Part shown: positions 38,000 through 47,638 of the stretch, piece by piece | How positions within the stretch are numbered: the stretch's first letter is position 1 | Layout: each line of letters begins with the position of its first letter | From: Acidovorax sp. NB1 | GTDB lineage: Bacteria; Pseudomonadota; Gammaproteobacteria; Burkholderiales; Burkholderiaceae_C | NCBI RefSeq assembly: GCF_005405905.1 | Contig: NZ_BJHU01000030.1 | Coordinates: forward strand, 274,057-338,056 | Direction: 5' to 3' | DNA: 64,000 nucleotides | Position numbers and translations under genes: made by a program | The notes under the pieces: model-generated | What the model was told of the DNA's origin: nothing | What the model saw: only the letters and a program-made list of their open reading frames with translations | The model's database searches: none

Positions 38000-40600
38000 A
38001 TGACTGAACTCCATGCCCTGCGCGACGCCTACCGCAGCGACAAGGCCGCCCTGCTGGCGGCCATGAAAGCCACCGGCGCATCAACACGCGGCATCCGCGT
38101 GCTGCTGCGCAAGCTGTCGTCACTGGCGGGCAACCTGCTGCAGACCCTGTGGCAACGCGCCCAGCTGCCCGACGACATGGCCCTGGTGGCAGTGGGCGGC
38201 TTCGGGCGCGACCAACTGTTCCCCTATTCCGATGTCGATGTCCTGCTGCTGCTGCCCGACGGCGCGGCGCCCGAGGCCGGCAGCGCCTTGCGTGCAAAGC
38301 TGGAAGGCTTCATTGGCAGTTGCTGGGACACGGGCCTGGAGATCGGGTCGAGCGTGCGCACCGTGGCCGAGTGCCTGGCCGAAAGCGCGGGTGATGTCAC
38401 GGTGCAGACCTCGCTGCTCGAATCGCGGCTGGTGTGCGGCAATGCCGCACTGTTTGCCGAATTCCAGCGCCAGTACCGCGCGCAAATGAATCCCCAGGCC
38501 TTCCTGGTCGCCAAGACCCTGGAAATGCGCCAGCGCCACAACAAGTACGAGAACACGCCCTACTCGCTGGAGCCCAACTGCAAGGAGTCGCCCGGTGGGC
38601 TGCGCGACCTGCAGATGATCCTGTGGGTCTCACAGGCCGCCGGACTGGGCCGCAACTGGAAGGAACTGGCCGCCAGCGGCATGGCCACCGCCTTTGAAGT
38701 GCGCCAGATCGAGCGCAACGAGGCGCTGCTGTGCCTGATCCGGGCCCGCCTGCATGCGGCGGCCGGGAGGCACGAAGACCGCCTGGTGTTCGACCTGCAG
38801 ACGGCCGTAGCCGAATCGTTCGGCTACCGCTCGCAGGCGCCCGATGGCTCGCGCCTGCCCATGCGAGCCAGCGAAAGCCTGATGCGCCGCTACTACTGGG
38901 CCGCCAAGGCGGTGTCGCAGCTCAGCCAGATCCTGCTGCTGAACATCGAAGAGCGCCTGAACCCATCGACGCACGAGCCGCGCCCCATCAACGAGAGATT
39001 CTTCGAGAAGGCGGGCCTCATCGAAGTGGCCAGCGACGACCTCTACACCCGCGACCCGCACACGATCCTGGAAACCTTTCTGCTCTACCAGACCACCGTG
39101 GGGCTCAAGGACCTGTCGGCGCGCACTTTGCGTGCGCTGTACAACGCACGCGGCGTGATGGACAGCGCCTTCCGCCGCGACCCGGTCAACCGCGATGCCT
39201 TCATGCGCATCCTGCAGCAGCCCTCAGGCATCACCCACGCCATGCGGCTGATGAACCAGACATCGGTGCTGGGGCGCTACCTGTGGCCATTCCGCCGCAT
39301 CGTGGGGCAGATGCAGCACGACCTGTTCCACGTCTACACGGTGGACCAGCACATCCTGATGGTGCTGCGCAATGTGCGCCGTTTCTTCATGGCCGAACAT
39401 GCGCACGAGTACCCGTTCTGCTCGCAGCTGGCTGCAGGCTGGGACAAGCCCTGGATCCTGTATGTAGCGGCGCTGTTCCATGACATTGGCAAGGGGCGCG
39501 GCGGCGACCATTCGCAGATCGGCGCCGAAGAAGTGCGGCGCTTTTGCCGCCAGCATGGTGTGGACCGCGAAGACGCCCGGCTCATCGAGTTTCTGGTGCG
39601 CGAACACCTGACCATGAGCACCGTAGCGCAAAAGCAGGACCTGAGCGACCCGGATGTGATCGCCGCATTTGCACGCCGCGTGGGCAATGAGCGCAACCTC
39701 ACGGCCATGTACCTGCTCACCGTGGCGGACATCCGAGGCACCAGCCCCAAGGTCTGGAACGCCTGGAAGGGCAAGCTGCTGGAAGACCTGTACCGCGCTA
39801 CGCTGCGCACCCTGGGCGGCCGCGCCCCCGATGCAGCCGCCGAGATCGAGGCCCGCAAGCGCGAGGCATTGGTGCTGCTGGCGCTCAACGCGCTGCCGTT
39901 CGAGGCCCACAAGGCCCTGTGGGCCACGCTCGACGTGAGCTACTTCATGCGCCACGACGCCGCCGACATTGCCTGGCACACACGCCATCTGTCGCGCCAC
40001 GTGGGCACCGCCAAACCAGTGGTGCGTGCCCGCCAGTCGCTGGCAGGTGACGGGCTGCAGGTGATGGTTTACGCCGCCGACCAGGCCGACCTGTTTGCGC
40101 GCATCTGTGGCTACTTCGACCGCGTGGGCTTCAGCATCCTCGATGCACGCGTGCATACCGCCAACAACGGCTACGCGCTGGATACCTTCCAGGTGGTGGC
40201 CTCTTCCGCGTCCGAACAGCCCGGGCACTACCGCGAGCTGACCCACATGGTCGAGAGCGACCTGATGCGTGTGATCGAGGAAGGCGGCCCGCTGCCGGAG
40301 CCCGCGCGCAAGCGGGTCTCGCGCCGGGTCAAGAGCTTCCCGGTCGCCCCCCGCGTGACCCTGCGGCCCGACGAAAAAGCGCAGCGCTGGCTACTGGCCA
40401 TCTCTGCCAGCGACCGTGCGGGCCTGCTGTATCTGGTGGCACGCATCCTGGCGCAGCACCACCTGAGCGTGCAACTGGCCAAGGTCAGCACCCTGGGTGA
40501 GCGGGTGGAAGACACCTTCCTCATCCAGGGCCCCGAGCTGCAGAACAACGCGCGCCAGATCCAGATCGAGACCGAACTGCTGCGCGAGCTATCGTCCTGA
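38000..40600 (+). CDS. glnD: [Protein-PII] uridylyltransferase / uridylyl-removing enzyme
   Basis: Glutamine sensor that uridylylates PII proteins (such as GlnB at 56 kb) when nitrogen is short and removes UMP when glutamine is plentiful. The 866 residues comprise a nucleotidyltransferase domain with [20 protein letters not shown] (~62-81) and an HD phosphohydrolase domain with [20 protein letters not shown] (~492-511) and REHLTMS. Two C-terminal ACT domains bind glutamine ([19 protein letters not shown] ~693 and [20 protein letters not shown] ~803). Length matches the family. Found directly after map, a common order in Burkholderiales. Confidence 0.96.
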   Translation: MTELHALRDAYRSDKAALLAAMKATGASTRGIRVLLRKLSSLAGNLLQTLWQRAQLPDDMALVAVGGFGRDQLFPYSDVDVLLLLPDGAAPEAGSALRAKLEGFIGSCWDTGLEIGSSVRTVAECLAESAGDVTVQTSLLESRLVCGNAALFAEFQRQYRAQMNPQAFLVAKTLEMRQRHNKYENTPYSLEPNCKESPGGLRDLQMILWVSQAAGLGRNWKELAASGMATAFEVRQIERNEALLCLIRARLHAAAGRHEDRLVFDLQTAVAESFGYRSQAPDGSRLPMRASESLMRRYYWAAKAVSQLSQILLLNIEERLNPSTHEPRPINERFFEKAGLIEVASDDLYTRDPHTILETFLLYQTTVGLKDLSARTLRALYNARGVMDSAFRRDPVNRDAFMRILQQPSGITHAMRLMNQTSVLGRYLWPFRRIVGQMQHDLFHVYTVDQHILMVLRNVRRFFMAEHAHEYPFCSQLAAGWDKPWILYVAALFHDIGKGRGGDHSQIGAEEVRRFCRQHGVDREDARLIEFLVREHLTMSTVAQKQDLSDPDVIAAFARRVGNERNLTAMYLLTVADIRGTSPKVWNAWKGKLLEDLYRATLRTLGGRAPDAAAEIEARKREALVLLALNALPFEAHKALWATLDVSYFMRHDAADIAWHTRHLSRHVGTAKPVVRARQSLAGDGLQVMVYAADQADLFARICGYFDRVGFSILDARVHTANNGYALDTFQVVASSASEQPGHYRELTHMVESDLMRVIEEGGPLPEPARKRVSRRVKSFPVAPRVTLRPDEKAQRWLLAISASDRAGLLYLVARILAQHHLSVQLAKVSTLGERVEDTFLIQGPELQNNARQIQIETELLRELSS

Positions 40601-40655
40601 CGGACTCCATGGGTGCCGCTGTCCGCTGACGCGCGGCACCCGACGGCCGGTCGCT

Positions 40656-41195
40656 TCAGTCGTCTTCCGCAGCTCCAATGTCGGGAAACAGCACTTCGGT
40701 GAACCCGAACTGCGTGAAGTCCCGCACCCGCATCGGGTACAGTTTGCCGATGAGGTGGTCGCATTCATGCTGCACCACGCGGGCATGGAAGCCTTCCACC
40801 GTGCGGTCGATGGGGTCGCCATAGGGGTCAAAGCCTGTATAGCGGATACGTGACCAGCGCGGCACCTTGCCACGCAGGCCCGGCACGGACAGGCAGCCCT
40901 CCCAGTCCTCCTCCTCTGCATCACCCAAGGGGGTGATGACCGGGTTCAACAGCACGGTCGGGGGCACCAGCGGCCGGTCCGGGTAGCGCGGATTGCGGTC
41001 GTTGGAGCCAAAAATCACCAGCTGCAAGTCCACACCAATCTGGGGCGCCGCCAGGCCTGCCCCGTTGACGGATCGCATGGTGTCGAACATGTCCCGCACG
41101 AGAAGATGCAGGGCGTCAGTGTCAAACTCGGTCACGGGCTGGGCAATGCGCAGCAAGCGCGGGTCGCCCATCTTCAGGATGGTGTGGATGGTCAT
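40656..41195 (-). CDS. def: Peptide deformylase
   Basis: Removes the formyl group from new proteins, working before Map. It is a 179-residue metalloenzyme. All three motifs are present: [12 protein letters not shown] (~45), [11 protein letters not shown] (~92, metal Cys) and [13 protein letters not shown] (~137, two metal His and catalytic Glu). The start [15 protein letters not shown] is the usual N-terminus of the family; an in-frame extension of 35 codons upstream is not supported. It converges on glnD; a GC hairpin (GGGTGCCGC / GCGGCACCC, 40611-40641) lies between them but lacks a T-run. Confidence 0.96.
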   Translation of the reverse strand: MTIHTILKMGDPRLLRIAQPVTEFDTDALHLLVRDMFDTMRSVNGAGLAAPQIGVDLQLVIFGSNDRNPRYPDRPLVPPTVLLNPVITPLGDAEEEDWEGCLSVPGLRGKVPRWSRIRYTGFDPYGDPIDRTVEGFHARVVQHECDHLIGKLYPMRVRDFTQFGFTEVLFPDIGAAEDD

Positions 41196-41313
41196 CGGAT
41201 GAAAAATCTCTGCAAAAGCGGGCGCGCAGATGCGCGCTGGCGTATGGGGCGCATGCAGCATAGCGTGCGGGCGGCCATTGCGCAGCAGGGCAACCTGCAA
41301 GCCCGTTCACAAT

Positions 41314-41748
41314 ATGCCCATGGCTACCATGCCTCCTGAAGACCCCTTGGGCGAGCCCCCCGAACCCTCGCCACGCCCCCTGCCCTGGCCCGTGCGCTGG
41401 CTGCTACAGGCCTTCGCCGTGTTGTGCCTGGTGATGGGGGCCATCGGCGTGGTTGTTCCCGGCCTGCCCACCACCGTGTTCATCCTCATGGCGGCATGGG
41501 CGGCTGCCCGCAGCTCGCCACGGCTGTACCGCTGGCTCTGGCACCACCGGCTGTTTGGCCCCTTGCTGCGCAACTGGGCACAGGGAGGCAAGGTCAGCCG
41601 CCGCGCCAAATGGAGCGCAGCACTCGTGATGTCCTTGAGTGCCGTAGTCCTGCTGCTGACAGTGTCGCGCCCATGGATCGTGGCAATGGCCATCGGGTGC
41701 ATGGCCTGCGTGCTGGCGTGGCTGTGGCGCCGACCCGAGCCATCATGA
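41314..41748 (+). CDS. YbaN/DUF454 family inner-membrane protein
   Basis: A 144-residue membrane protein. A Pro-rich N-terminus is followed by a helix VRWLLQAFAVLCLVMGAIGVV and the family signature GLPTTVFILMAAWAAARSSPRL (~50-70, given as two overlapping parts). HRLFGPLLRNWAQGG follows, then two further helices (ALVMSLSAVVLLLTV, AMAIGCMACVLAWLW). DUF454 proteins have no firmly known role. The start is one of three nearby in-frame ATGs. Divergent from def. Confidence 0.85.
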   Translation: MPMATMPPEDPLGEPPEPSPRPLPWPVRWLLQAFAVLCLVMGAIGVVVPGLPTTVFILMAAWAAARSSPRLYRWLWHHRLFGPLLRNWAQGGKVSRRAKWSAALVMSLSAVVLLLTVSRPWIVAMAIGCMACVLAWLWRRPEPS

Positions 41749-41841
41749 AAGAACAAGGGTCGTGCCCGCGCCGCGCGACAAAGAAAATCAGGCCGATTGC
41801 ACAAACCCACTACAAACGAGTTTTGAGCTGATTTTTGTGTA

Positions 41842-41847
41842 TATAAT
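41842..41847 (+). promoter_or_regulatory. -10 box of the tRNA-Asn promoter
   Basis: A perfect TATAAT lies 12 bases before the first tRNA in a locally AT-rich patch. A matching -35 is less clear; TTGAGC at 41823 would give only a 13-base spacer. Likely drives both tRNAs. Confidence 0.55.
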
Positions 41848-41858
41848 CTAAGTCTTGT

Positions 41859-41934
41859 TCCTCGATAGCTCAGTCGGTAGAGCGCCGGACTGTTAATCCG
41901 TAGGTCCCTGGTTCGAGCCCAGGTCGAGGAGCCA
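41859..41934 (+). tRNA. tRNA-Asn (GTT), first copy
   Basis: 76 nt including encoded CCA. The acceptor stem TCCTCGA pairs with TCGAGGA; D-arm GCTCAGTCGGTAGAGC; anticodon loop CTGTTAA with anticodon GTT at 41892-41894; T-loop GGTTCGAGCCC; discriminator G. Confidence 0.97.
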
Positions 41935-41999
41935 AGAATTTGCAGGCCCTGCATGAGTGAAGCGGGGCCTTTTACATACCGAGTTTACGTACCGATTAT

Positions 42000-42075
42000 T
42001 CCTCGATAGCTCAGTCGGTAGAGCGCCGGACTGTTAATCCGTAGGTCCCTGGTTCGAGCCCAGGTCGAGGAGCCA
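42000..42075 (+). tRNA. tRNA-Asn (GTT), second identical copy
   Basis: Base-for-base identical to the first copy, 65 bp downstream, with encoded CCA and anticodon GTT at 42033-42035. The spacer contains no promoter-like sequence, so both are probably cut from one precursor that ends at the terminator directly after. Confidence 0.97.
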
Positions 42076-42081
42076 ATCAGA

Positions 42082-42117
42082 ATCCCTGCACCGCCATCCG
42101 GTGCAGGGATTTTTTTT
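42082..42117 (+). terminator. tRNA-Asn operon terminator
   Basis: TCCCTGCACCG and CGGTGCAGGGA form a near-perfect stem with a 4-base loop, followed by eight T residues. Confidence 0.92.
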
Positions 42118-42158
42118 GCCCTCGGCACCCCGGTCCATCGCCGACCACATGCCAGACA

Positions 42159-42938
42159 ATGGTGTCTTTGCGTTTTGCCACCATGCCCCCGCAATTGCCC
42201 TGGCTGGAAACCGAAGACCCCTTCCCTGCACCAGCCACCGCCTGGGGGCATGATGACCCCGCGCCCGGCCTGCTGGCCGCTGGGGGCGCCCTGGATGTCC
42301 TCCACCTGTGCGCCGCATACGCACAAGGTACCTTTCCCTGGTACGGACCGGGGCAACCCATCCTGTGGTGGGCACCAGATCCGCGCATGGTGCTACCCGT
42401 TTCAGAGTTCCGGCTGCACCGATCCCTCCGCAAGACGCTGCAGACCTTCCGCACACAAGACCACTGCGAAATCCGGGTGGACCACGCATTCAAGGAGGTC
42501 ATCACCGCATGCGCCTCCAAGGAGCGCGAGGGGCAAGCAGGGACCTGGATCGTGCCGGAGATGGTCGAGGCCTACACCCGGTTGCATGCGGCAGGCCATG
42601 CCCACAGTGTTGAGACCTGGATTCATGGCGAGCTGGCCGGCGGCCTGTATTGCGTGGCGCTGGGCCGGGCTGTGTTTGGCGAATCCATGTTTGCCCACGC
42701 CACCGACGCATCCAAGATCGCCCTCTCCGCCCTGGTGGCACTGTGCCGCCACCACGGAGTAAGCATGATCGATTGCCAGCAGAACACCGGGCACCTGGCC
42801 TTCCTCGGAGGGCGCGAAATCGCCCGCACCGAGTTCCTTGCACACGTCGAGAGGGCTCGCAACGAACCCCCTCTTACCTGGGCATTCGACCCCGTATACT
42901 GGAACGCGCTGCTGCCCACTCTGGCCCCCAAGGCATGA
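42159..42938 (+). CDS. aat: Leucyl/phenylalanyl-tRNA-protein transferase
   Basis: Adds Leu or Phe from aminoacyl-tRNA to proteins with N-terminal Lys or Arg, creating N-degrons for ClpAP. The 259 residues carry the family core [28 protein letters not shown] (~37-56), GTFPWY and [13 protein letters not shown] (~68-80). [20 protein letters not shown] (~147-166), [20 protein letters not shown] (~168-187) and [20 protein letters not shown] follow. A start at 42183 (MPPQLPWLE) is equally possible. The stop overlaps the bpt start (ATGA), so the two N-degron transferases are translationally coupled. Confidence 0.96.
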   Translation: MVSLRFATMPPQLPWLETEDPFPAPATAWGHDDPAPGLLAAGGALDVLHLCAAYAQGTFPWYGPGQPILWWAPDPRMVLPVSEFRLHRSLRKTLQTFRTQDHCEIRVDHAFKEVITACASKEREGQAGTWIVPEMVEAYTRLHAAGHAHSVETWIHGELAGGLYCVALGRAVFGESMFAHATDASKIALSALVALCRHHGVSMIDCQQNTGHLAFLGGREIARTEFLAHVERARNEPPLTWAFDPVYWNALLPTLAPKA

Positions 42939-43693
42939 CGCAACTCAACGACCTCCCTCTGCAAACCCTGCAGTTCTACGCGACAGCCCCCTATCCCTGC
43001 AGTTACCTGCCGGACAGGCAGGCGCGATCGCAGGTCGCAACGCCCAGCCACCTGATCCAGAGCGACCTGTACTCTGACCTGGTCGCCAAAGGTTTTCGCC
43101 GCAGCGGCATGTTTACCTACCGCCCCTACTGCGACGGGTGCCAGGCGTGCACGCCGCTGCGGGTGCTGGCCAACGAATTCACACCCGATCGCAGCCAGCG
43201 GCGAGCCGCCGCCCGCCATGCGAAATTGCAAGCCCGCGTGCTGCGTCTGTGTTTCGTGCCAGAGCACTACCAGCTCTACCTGCGCTATCAGAACGGGCGC
43301 CATGCAGGCGGGGGCATGGACCATGACAGCATTGACCAGTACACCCAGTTTCTCCTGCAAAGCCGCGTCAACTCGCGGCTGGTGGAGTTTCGGGAGACCG
43401 ACGCGTCAGGGGAGCCCGGCGCACTGAAGATGGTCTCCATCCTGGATGTGCTCGATGACGGCTTGTCGGCGGTCTACACCTTCTATGAGCCCGAGCCTCA
43501 TTGCAGCTACGGCACCTACAACGTTCTCTGGCAAATCGAACAGGCGCGTTCGCTGGGCTTGCCCCATGTGTACCTGGGCTACTGGATCGAGGCCAGCCCC
43601 AAAATGAACTACAAGGCCCGCTTTCATCCGCACGAGATCCGCACGGAGGGCCAGTGGCACCGCACAGATGCGCCCCCACCCCGCAGCGCCTGA
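42935..43693 (+). CDS. bpt: Aspartate/glutamate leucyltransferase (Bpt/Ate family)
   Basis: Bacterial arginyltransferase homologue that transfers Leu to proteins with N-terminal Asp or Glu. The 252 residues show the N-terminal CxxxC region [20 protein letters not shown] and [20 protein letters not shown] (~50-69) with the conserved cysteines. [20 protein letters not shown] (~168-187), [15 protein letters not shown] (~215) and a short C-terminus follow. The ATGA overlap with aat means coupled translation and a shared role in feeding proteins to ClpS/ClpAP. Confidence 0.95.
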   Translation: MTQLNDLPLQTLQFYATAPYPCSYLPDRQARSQVATPSHLIQSDLYSDLVAKGFRRSGMFTYRPYCDGCQACTPLRVLANEFTPDRSQRRAAARHAKLQARVLRLCFVPEHYQLYLRYQNGRHAGGGMDHDSIDQYTQFLLQSRVNSRLVEFRETDASGEPGALKMVSILDVLDDGLSAVYTFYEPEPHCSYGTYNVLWQIEQARSLGLPHVYLGYWIEASPKMNYKARFHPHEIRTEGQWHRTDAPPPRSA

Positions 43694-43749
43694 ACACCTG
43701 GCAACATTTCACAAGGTAAGATGCAGCGGCTTTTGCTTCACTGCCGCCC

Positions 43750-44580
43750 ATGAAAAAAATCGATCCCAGCATTCCCGTCAAACCCAGCGTCCAGGTGCTG
43801 GAGCGCATGTTTACGCTGATCGATGTGCTGGCCTCCCGTGAAGATGCAATCTCGCTGAAAGAAATCAGTGAAAAGACGGGCCTGCATCCGTCCACCACCC
43901 ACCGCATCCTGAACGACCTGACCATCGGCCGATTCGTAGACCGCCCGGAGTCAGGCAGCTACCGGTTGGGCATGCGGCTGTTGGAACTGGGCAACCTGGT
44001 CAAGGCGCGGCTGAGCGTGCGCGATGCGGCCCTGACCCCCATGCGCAACCTGCACAAGCTGATCCAGCAACCCGTCAACCTGAGCATGCGCCAGGGGGAC
44101 GAGATTGTGTATGTGGAGCGCGCCTACAGCGAACGCTCGGGCATGCAGGTGGTGCGCGCTATCGGGGGCCGAGCCCCTTTGCACCTCACATCCACCGGCA
44201 AGCTTTTTCTGGCGCTGGACGACCCCCAGCGTGTTCGCGCCTATGCCACGCGCACCGGCCTGGCGGGCCACACTCGCAACAGCATCACCCAGTTGCCGGT
44301 GCTGGAGCGAGAACTGGCCAAAGCACGCCAGTACGGCATTGCCCGAGACAACGAAGAGCTGGAGCTTGGAGTGCGCTGCATGGCTGCAGGGGTGTATGAC
44401 GACCAGGGCAAGCTCGTGGCCGGCTTGTCCATTTCCGCCCCCGCTGATCGGCTGGACGAAGGCTGGATGCCCAAGCTGCAGGCCACCGCCAACGAAATAT
44501 CCCTGGCACTGGGGCATGTGTCCACTGCCGACACCAGCCATGATGCGGCAAGCAGTGGCGGTCAAACCGACTTCCGCTAG
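43750..44580 (+). CDS. IclR family transcriptional regulator
   Basis: A 276-residue dimeric regulator. The winged helix-turn-helix at ~15-75 has LKEISEKTGLHPSTTHRILN (~36-55) as helix-turn-helix. The C-terminal effector domain (~95-260) contains VRDAALTPMRNLHKLIQQ, VYVERAYSERSGMQVV, PLHLTSTGKLFLA (~152) and ELGVRCMAAGVYDDQG (~208). The effector and targets are not evident; no catabolic genes are adjacent. The short gap to bpt (56 bp) allows co-transcription, but the product is functionally unrelated. A bidirectional terminator follows. Confidence 0.93.
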   Translation: MKKIDPSIPVKPSVQVLERMFTLIDVLASREDAISLKEISEKTGLHPSTTHRILNDLTIGRFVDRPESGSYRLGMRLLELGNLVKARLSVRDAALTPMRNLHKLIQQPVNLSMRQGDEIVYVERAYSERSGMQVVRAIGGRAPLHLTSTGKLFLALDDPQRVRAYATRTGLAGHTRNSITQLPVLERELAKARQYGIARDNEELELGVRCMAAGVYDDQGKLVAGLSISAPADRLDEGWMPKLQATANEISLALGHVSTADTSHDAASSGGQTDFR

Positions 44581-44625
44581 TCTTCGCGGTTTGAAGGCAG
44601 CCACTCCACCCGCTGGAGCCAGAAC

Positions 44626-44666
44626 AAAAAACACCCGATAAGCCGTTCGCCTATCGGGTGTTTTTT
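44626..44666. terminator. Bidirectional terminator between the iclR-type gene and pbpG
   Basis: AAAAAACACCCGATA and TATCGGGTGTTTTTT form a long perfect stem with flanking A and T runs, so it works for both converging genes. Confidence 0.93.
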
Positions 44667-44690
44667 CAAGCCTGGAGGCTCGCCAGATTT

Positions 44691-45776
44691 TCAGCCGTTA
44701 CCACCCCGGGCAGAATGCAAAGGCGCAGCCAGTGTGGGTGTGGACTCGACCCATTGGCGCACACGTTCTGCGTCTCCCAACCGGCTGAACTTGCCTGCCG
44801 AATCCAGGAACACCATGATCAGCTTGCGCCCAGCCACCTGGGCCTGCATGACAAGGCAACGCCCCGCCTCGGAGATATAGCCGGTTTTTTGCAGGCCAAT
44901 ATCCCAGGTGGGATTCTTCACAAGACCGTTGGTGTTGTTGTATTGCAGAGTTTTGCGCCCCACAGCCACCTCATAACCCGGCGACGTGGAGAGTTCCCGC
45001 AACAATGGATCGCCGTGGGCCACGTTAACCAAAGTTGCCAGATCGCGCGCACTGGACTGGTTGCGGCTGGACAACCCGGTGGGCTCCACATACCGCGTAT
45101 CAGTCATTCCCAGCAGACGGGCCTTGGCATTCATCTGAGCAACAAAAACCTCCAGCCCGCCCGGATACGTGCGGCCCAACGCATGCGCCGCGCGGTTCTC
45201 GCTGGACATGAGTGCCAGGTGCAGCATTTCACCGCGCGTGAGGGTGGTCCCGACCGTCAGGCGTGAACGGCTGCCTTTTTCAGTGTCCACATCGTCCTGG
45301 GTGATCGTCAAAGGCTCATCCATGGGCAACTTGGCCTGGGAAATGAGCATGCCGGTCATGAGCTTGGTCAGGGATGCAATGGGCAACACGGCATGGTCGT
45401 TTTTACTGAGCAAAACCTCGTGCGTGTCCTGATCCATCACCAGCGCCACGCTGGATTTGAGATCCAGCGGGTCATTGACTTCATGCAGGCCCGCGATTTG
45501 GCCAAACGACTGCTTGGCTGGCACAAATGCGACCCGGGTGGGTGCCTTTGCCGTTTTGGCGGTAACCCGCACAGCCTTGGCATTGGTGCCGGCCGCTACC
45601 TTACGCGGCGCCACCGCACGCTTGGTGTTTGCCGAACTCACCTGCTGCTTTTTAGGTACAGCCTTTTTCTGCTCACCCGCATGTGCGAGGGGGCTGACGA
45701 GGGCCGCACTCACAACGGCAAAGCCCAAAAACTGGAAAAAACGGGTCACTGCAGAGCGGTGGCGATGGTGCATCAA
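44691..45776 (-). CDS. pbpG: D-alanyl-D-alanine endopeptidase (PBP7/PbpG type)
   Basis: Periplasmic peptidoglycan hydrolase that cuts D-Ala-DAP cross-links. The 361 residues start with a signal peptide (FLGFAVVSAALVSPLAHAG). A Lys/Ala-rich linker (~35-85) follows, then a class A penicillin-binding fold. Its three active-site motifs are SLTK in ASLTKLMTGML (~135), SEN in SSENRAAHALG (~192) and KTG in LQKTGYISEAGR (~293). No C-terminal amphipathic anchor of the DacA type is seen, which favours PbpG. The Lys-rich linker is unusually long and may bind murein or membrane. Confidence 0.9.
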   Translation of the reverse strand: MMHHRHRSAVTRFFQFLGFAVVSAALVSPLAHAGEQKKAVPKKQQVSSANTKRAVAPRKVAAGTNAKAVRVTAKTAKAPTRVAFVPAKQSFGQIAGLHEVNDPLDLKSSVALVMDQDTHEVLLSKNDHAVLPIASLTKLMTGMLISQAKLPMDEPLTITQDDVDTEKGSRSRLTVGTTLTRGEMLHLALMSSENRAAHALGRTYPGGLEVFVAQMNAKARLLGMTDTRYVEPTGLSSRNQSSARDLATLVNVAHGDPLLRELSTSPGYEVAVGRKTLQYNNTNGLVKNPTWDIGLQKTGYISEAGRCLVMQAQVAGRKLIMVFLDSAGKFSRLGDAERVRQWVESTPTLAAPLHSARGGNG

Positions 45777-45818
45777 AGTGCTCCAAACGGTAATAAGTGT
45801 TGAGCAGTGTACAGAATC

Positions 45819-45856
45819 AAAAAAAGTCGCGCAAGATCAATACCTTGCGCGACTTT
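45819..45856 (-). terminator. leuA terminator
   Basis: AAAGTCGCGCAAG and CTTGCGCGACTTT form a perfect 13-bp stem with an 8-base loop. On the minus strand a T-run follows, 34 bp after the leuA stop. Confidence 0.92.
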
Positions 45857-45889
45857 CCCAGAAAGTGAGTGAAATTATAAATCGATCAC

Positions 45890-47428
45890 TCAGCCCTGGG
45901 CGGCCACCCGGTCGGCTTTACTTTGTAACTTGTTCAGGGCGCTCAGGTAGGCCTTGGCGGAAGCGACAACGATATCAGGATCTGCTCCCACGCCATTCAC
46001 AACCCGGCCGCTGTTCTGCAAGCGCACCGTCACCTCGCCCTGGCTCTCGGTCGAGCCGCTGATCGCATTCACCGAATAGAGCACCATCTCGGCACCGCTC
46101 TTGACATGCGACTCGATGGCCTTGAGCGAAGCATCCACAGGACCATTGCCCTCGGATTCGCTGCGCACCTCTTGCCCATCGACGGTGAAAACAATCCGTG
46201 CACGGGGCTGCTCGCCGGTTTCGCTTTGCTGGAACAGCGAGACAAAGCCGTACTGTTCCTTTTCGGCCGTCACGCTCTCATCGCTGACCAACGCCAGGAT
46301 GTCCTCATCAAAAATCTCGCTCTTGCGATCAGCCAGCTCCTTGAACTTGGCGAAGGCGACGTTGATTTCGGTTTCGCTGTCGAGCTGCACACCCAGCTCC
46401 TGCAGACGCTGCTTGAAGGCGTTGCGGCCGCTGAGCTTGCCCAGCACGATCTTGTTGGCACTCCAGCCCACATCCTCGGCGCGCATGATCTCGTAGGTAT
46501 CGCGGGCCTTGAGCACGCCATCCTGGTGAATACCGCTGGCGTGCGCAAACGCATTGGCACCCACCACGGCCTTGTTGGGCTGCACCACAAAACCCGTGGT
46601 CTGGCTCACCATGCGGCTGGCGGCAACAATGTGCTGGGTATCGATACCCAGATCGAGGCCAAAATAATCCTTGCGGGTCTTCACGGCCATCACGATCTCT
46701 TCGAGCGAGCAGTTGCCAGCGCGCTCGCCCAGGCCGTTGATAGTGCACTCCACCTGGCGTGCACCGCCAATTTTCACACCCGCCAGCGAGTTCGCCACGG
46801 CCATGCCCAGGTCGTTGTGGCAGTGCACAGACCAGATCGCCTTGTCGCTGTTAGGAATGCGTTCGCGCAGCGTCTTGATGAAGTTGCCGTACAGCTCGGG
46901 CACGGCATAGCCCACGGTGTCAGGCACATTGATGGTGGTGGCGCCTTCGGCGATCACGGCTTCCAGCACGCGGCAGAGGAAGTCTGGGTCGCTGCGGTAG
47001 CCGTCTTCGGGGCTGAACTCGATGTCGGCCACAAGATTGCGCGCAAAACGCACAGATTGCTTGGCCTGCTCCAGCACCTGCTCGGGCGTCATGCGCAGCT
47101 TCTTTTCCATGTGCAACGCGCTGGTGGCGATGAACGTGTGGATGCGCGCGCTGTTAGCGCCTTTCAGTGCTTCGGCCGCACGCGAGATGTCGCGGTCGTT
47201 GGCGCGCGAGAGCGAGCAGATCGTCGAATCCTTGATAGCGTTGGCAATGGCTTGCACCGCCTCGAAATCGCCGTTGGAGCTGGCGGCAAAACCGGCCTCG
47301 ATCACATCCACCTTCAGGCGTTCGAGCTGGCGTGCGATGCGCAGCTTCTCGTCCTTGGTCATCGAAGCGCCGGGGGACTGCTCACCATCGCGCAAGGTGG
47401 TGTCAAAAATGATCAGTTTGTCAGCCAT
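45890..47428 (-). CDS. leuA: 2-isopropylmalate synthase
   Basis: First committed step of leucine synthesis (2-ketoisovalerate plus acetyl-CoA). The 512-residue long-form enzyme has the catalytic barrel signature [17 protein letters not shown] (~7-23) and [17 protein letters not shown] (~203). The linker [16 protein letters not shown] (~293) and the C-terminal allosteric domain (~370-505), where leucine binds for feedback inhibition, follow. CAGGAG precedes the ATG. Upstream on the same strand lie a leucine-rich leader peptide and an attenuator-type terminator, so leuA has its own leucine control separate from ilvBHC. Confidence 0.96.
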   Translation of the reverse strand: MADKLIIFDTTLRDGEQSPGASMTKDEKLRIARQLERLKVDVIEAGFAASSNGDFEAVQAIANAIKDSTICSLSRANDRDISRAAEALKGANSARIHTFIATSALHMEKKLRMTPEQVLEQAKQSVRFARNLVADIEFSPEDGYRSDPDFLCRVLEAVIAEGATTINVPDTVGYAVPELYGNFIKTLRERIPNSDKAIWSVHCHNDLGMAVANSLAGVKIGGARQVECTINGLGERAGNCSLEEIVMAVKTRKDYFGLDLGIDTQHIVAASRMVSQTTGFVVQPNKAVVGANAFAHASGIHQDGVLKARDTYEIMRAEDVGWSANKIVLGKLSGRNAFKQRLQELGVQLDSETEINVAFAKFKELADRKSEIFDEDILALVSDESVTAEKEQYGFVSLFQQSETGEQPRARIVFTVDGQEVRSESEGNGPVDASLKAIESHVKSGAEMVLYSVNAISGSTESQGEVTVRLQNSGRVVNGVGADPDIVVASAKAYLSALNKLQSKADRVAAQG

Positions 47429-47482
47429 GTTGTTCTCCTGGTATCGGTGGGTGGGGCCCGCAATGTCAAAAATCTGGCGCCC

Positions 47483-47519
47483 AAAACAAAAGGCCCGTTG
47501 CGGGTGCATACGGGCCTTT
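47483..47519 (-). promoter_or_regulatory. Attenuator terminator in the leuA leader
   Basis: On the minus strand AAAGGCCCGT and ACGGGCCTTT form a 10-bp stem with an 11-base loop, followed by TTGTTTTGG. It lies between the leader peptide and leuA, about 55 bp before the leuA start. The 5' arm (GCCCGT) could instead pair with ACGGGC in the leader-peptide region, giving an antiterminator. Confidence 0.75.
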
Positions 47520-47542
47520 GTGGAAAAAGTGTGCGCGTGCGC

Positions 47543-47596
47543 CTACCGTCTCCGCCCGTGGGGAGGTAGCAGTAGAGCCAGCGCAAACGTGTTCAT
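47543..47596 (-). CDS. leuA leader peptide (leucine attenuation)
   Basis: An 18-codon frame encoding MNTFALALLLPPHGRRR then TAG. Four of the 17 residues are Leu, three of them consecutive (CTA-CTG-CTA, with a CTG two codons earlier), and CTA is rare in this GC-rich genome. It sits just upstream of the terminator hairpin at 47483-47519 and in the gap between pssA and leuA. This is the classical layout for ribosome-mediated attenuation: starved ribosomes stall at the Leu codons and favour read-through into leuA. Confidence 0.75.
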   Translation of the reverse strand: MNTFALALLLPPHGRRR

Positions 47597-47638
47597 GCCA
47601 CGCAATGTAGCACAACTGCGCCGCAGCGGCGGCGATGC

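Noticed and set aside
41859..42117. tRNA-Asn as an integration site for a mobile element
   Set aside because: Both copies are intact; no integrase, no partial tRNA 3' end or direct repeat follows within the window.
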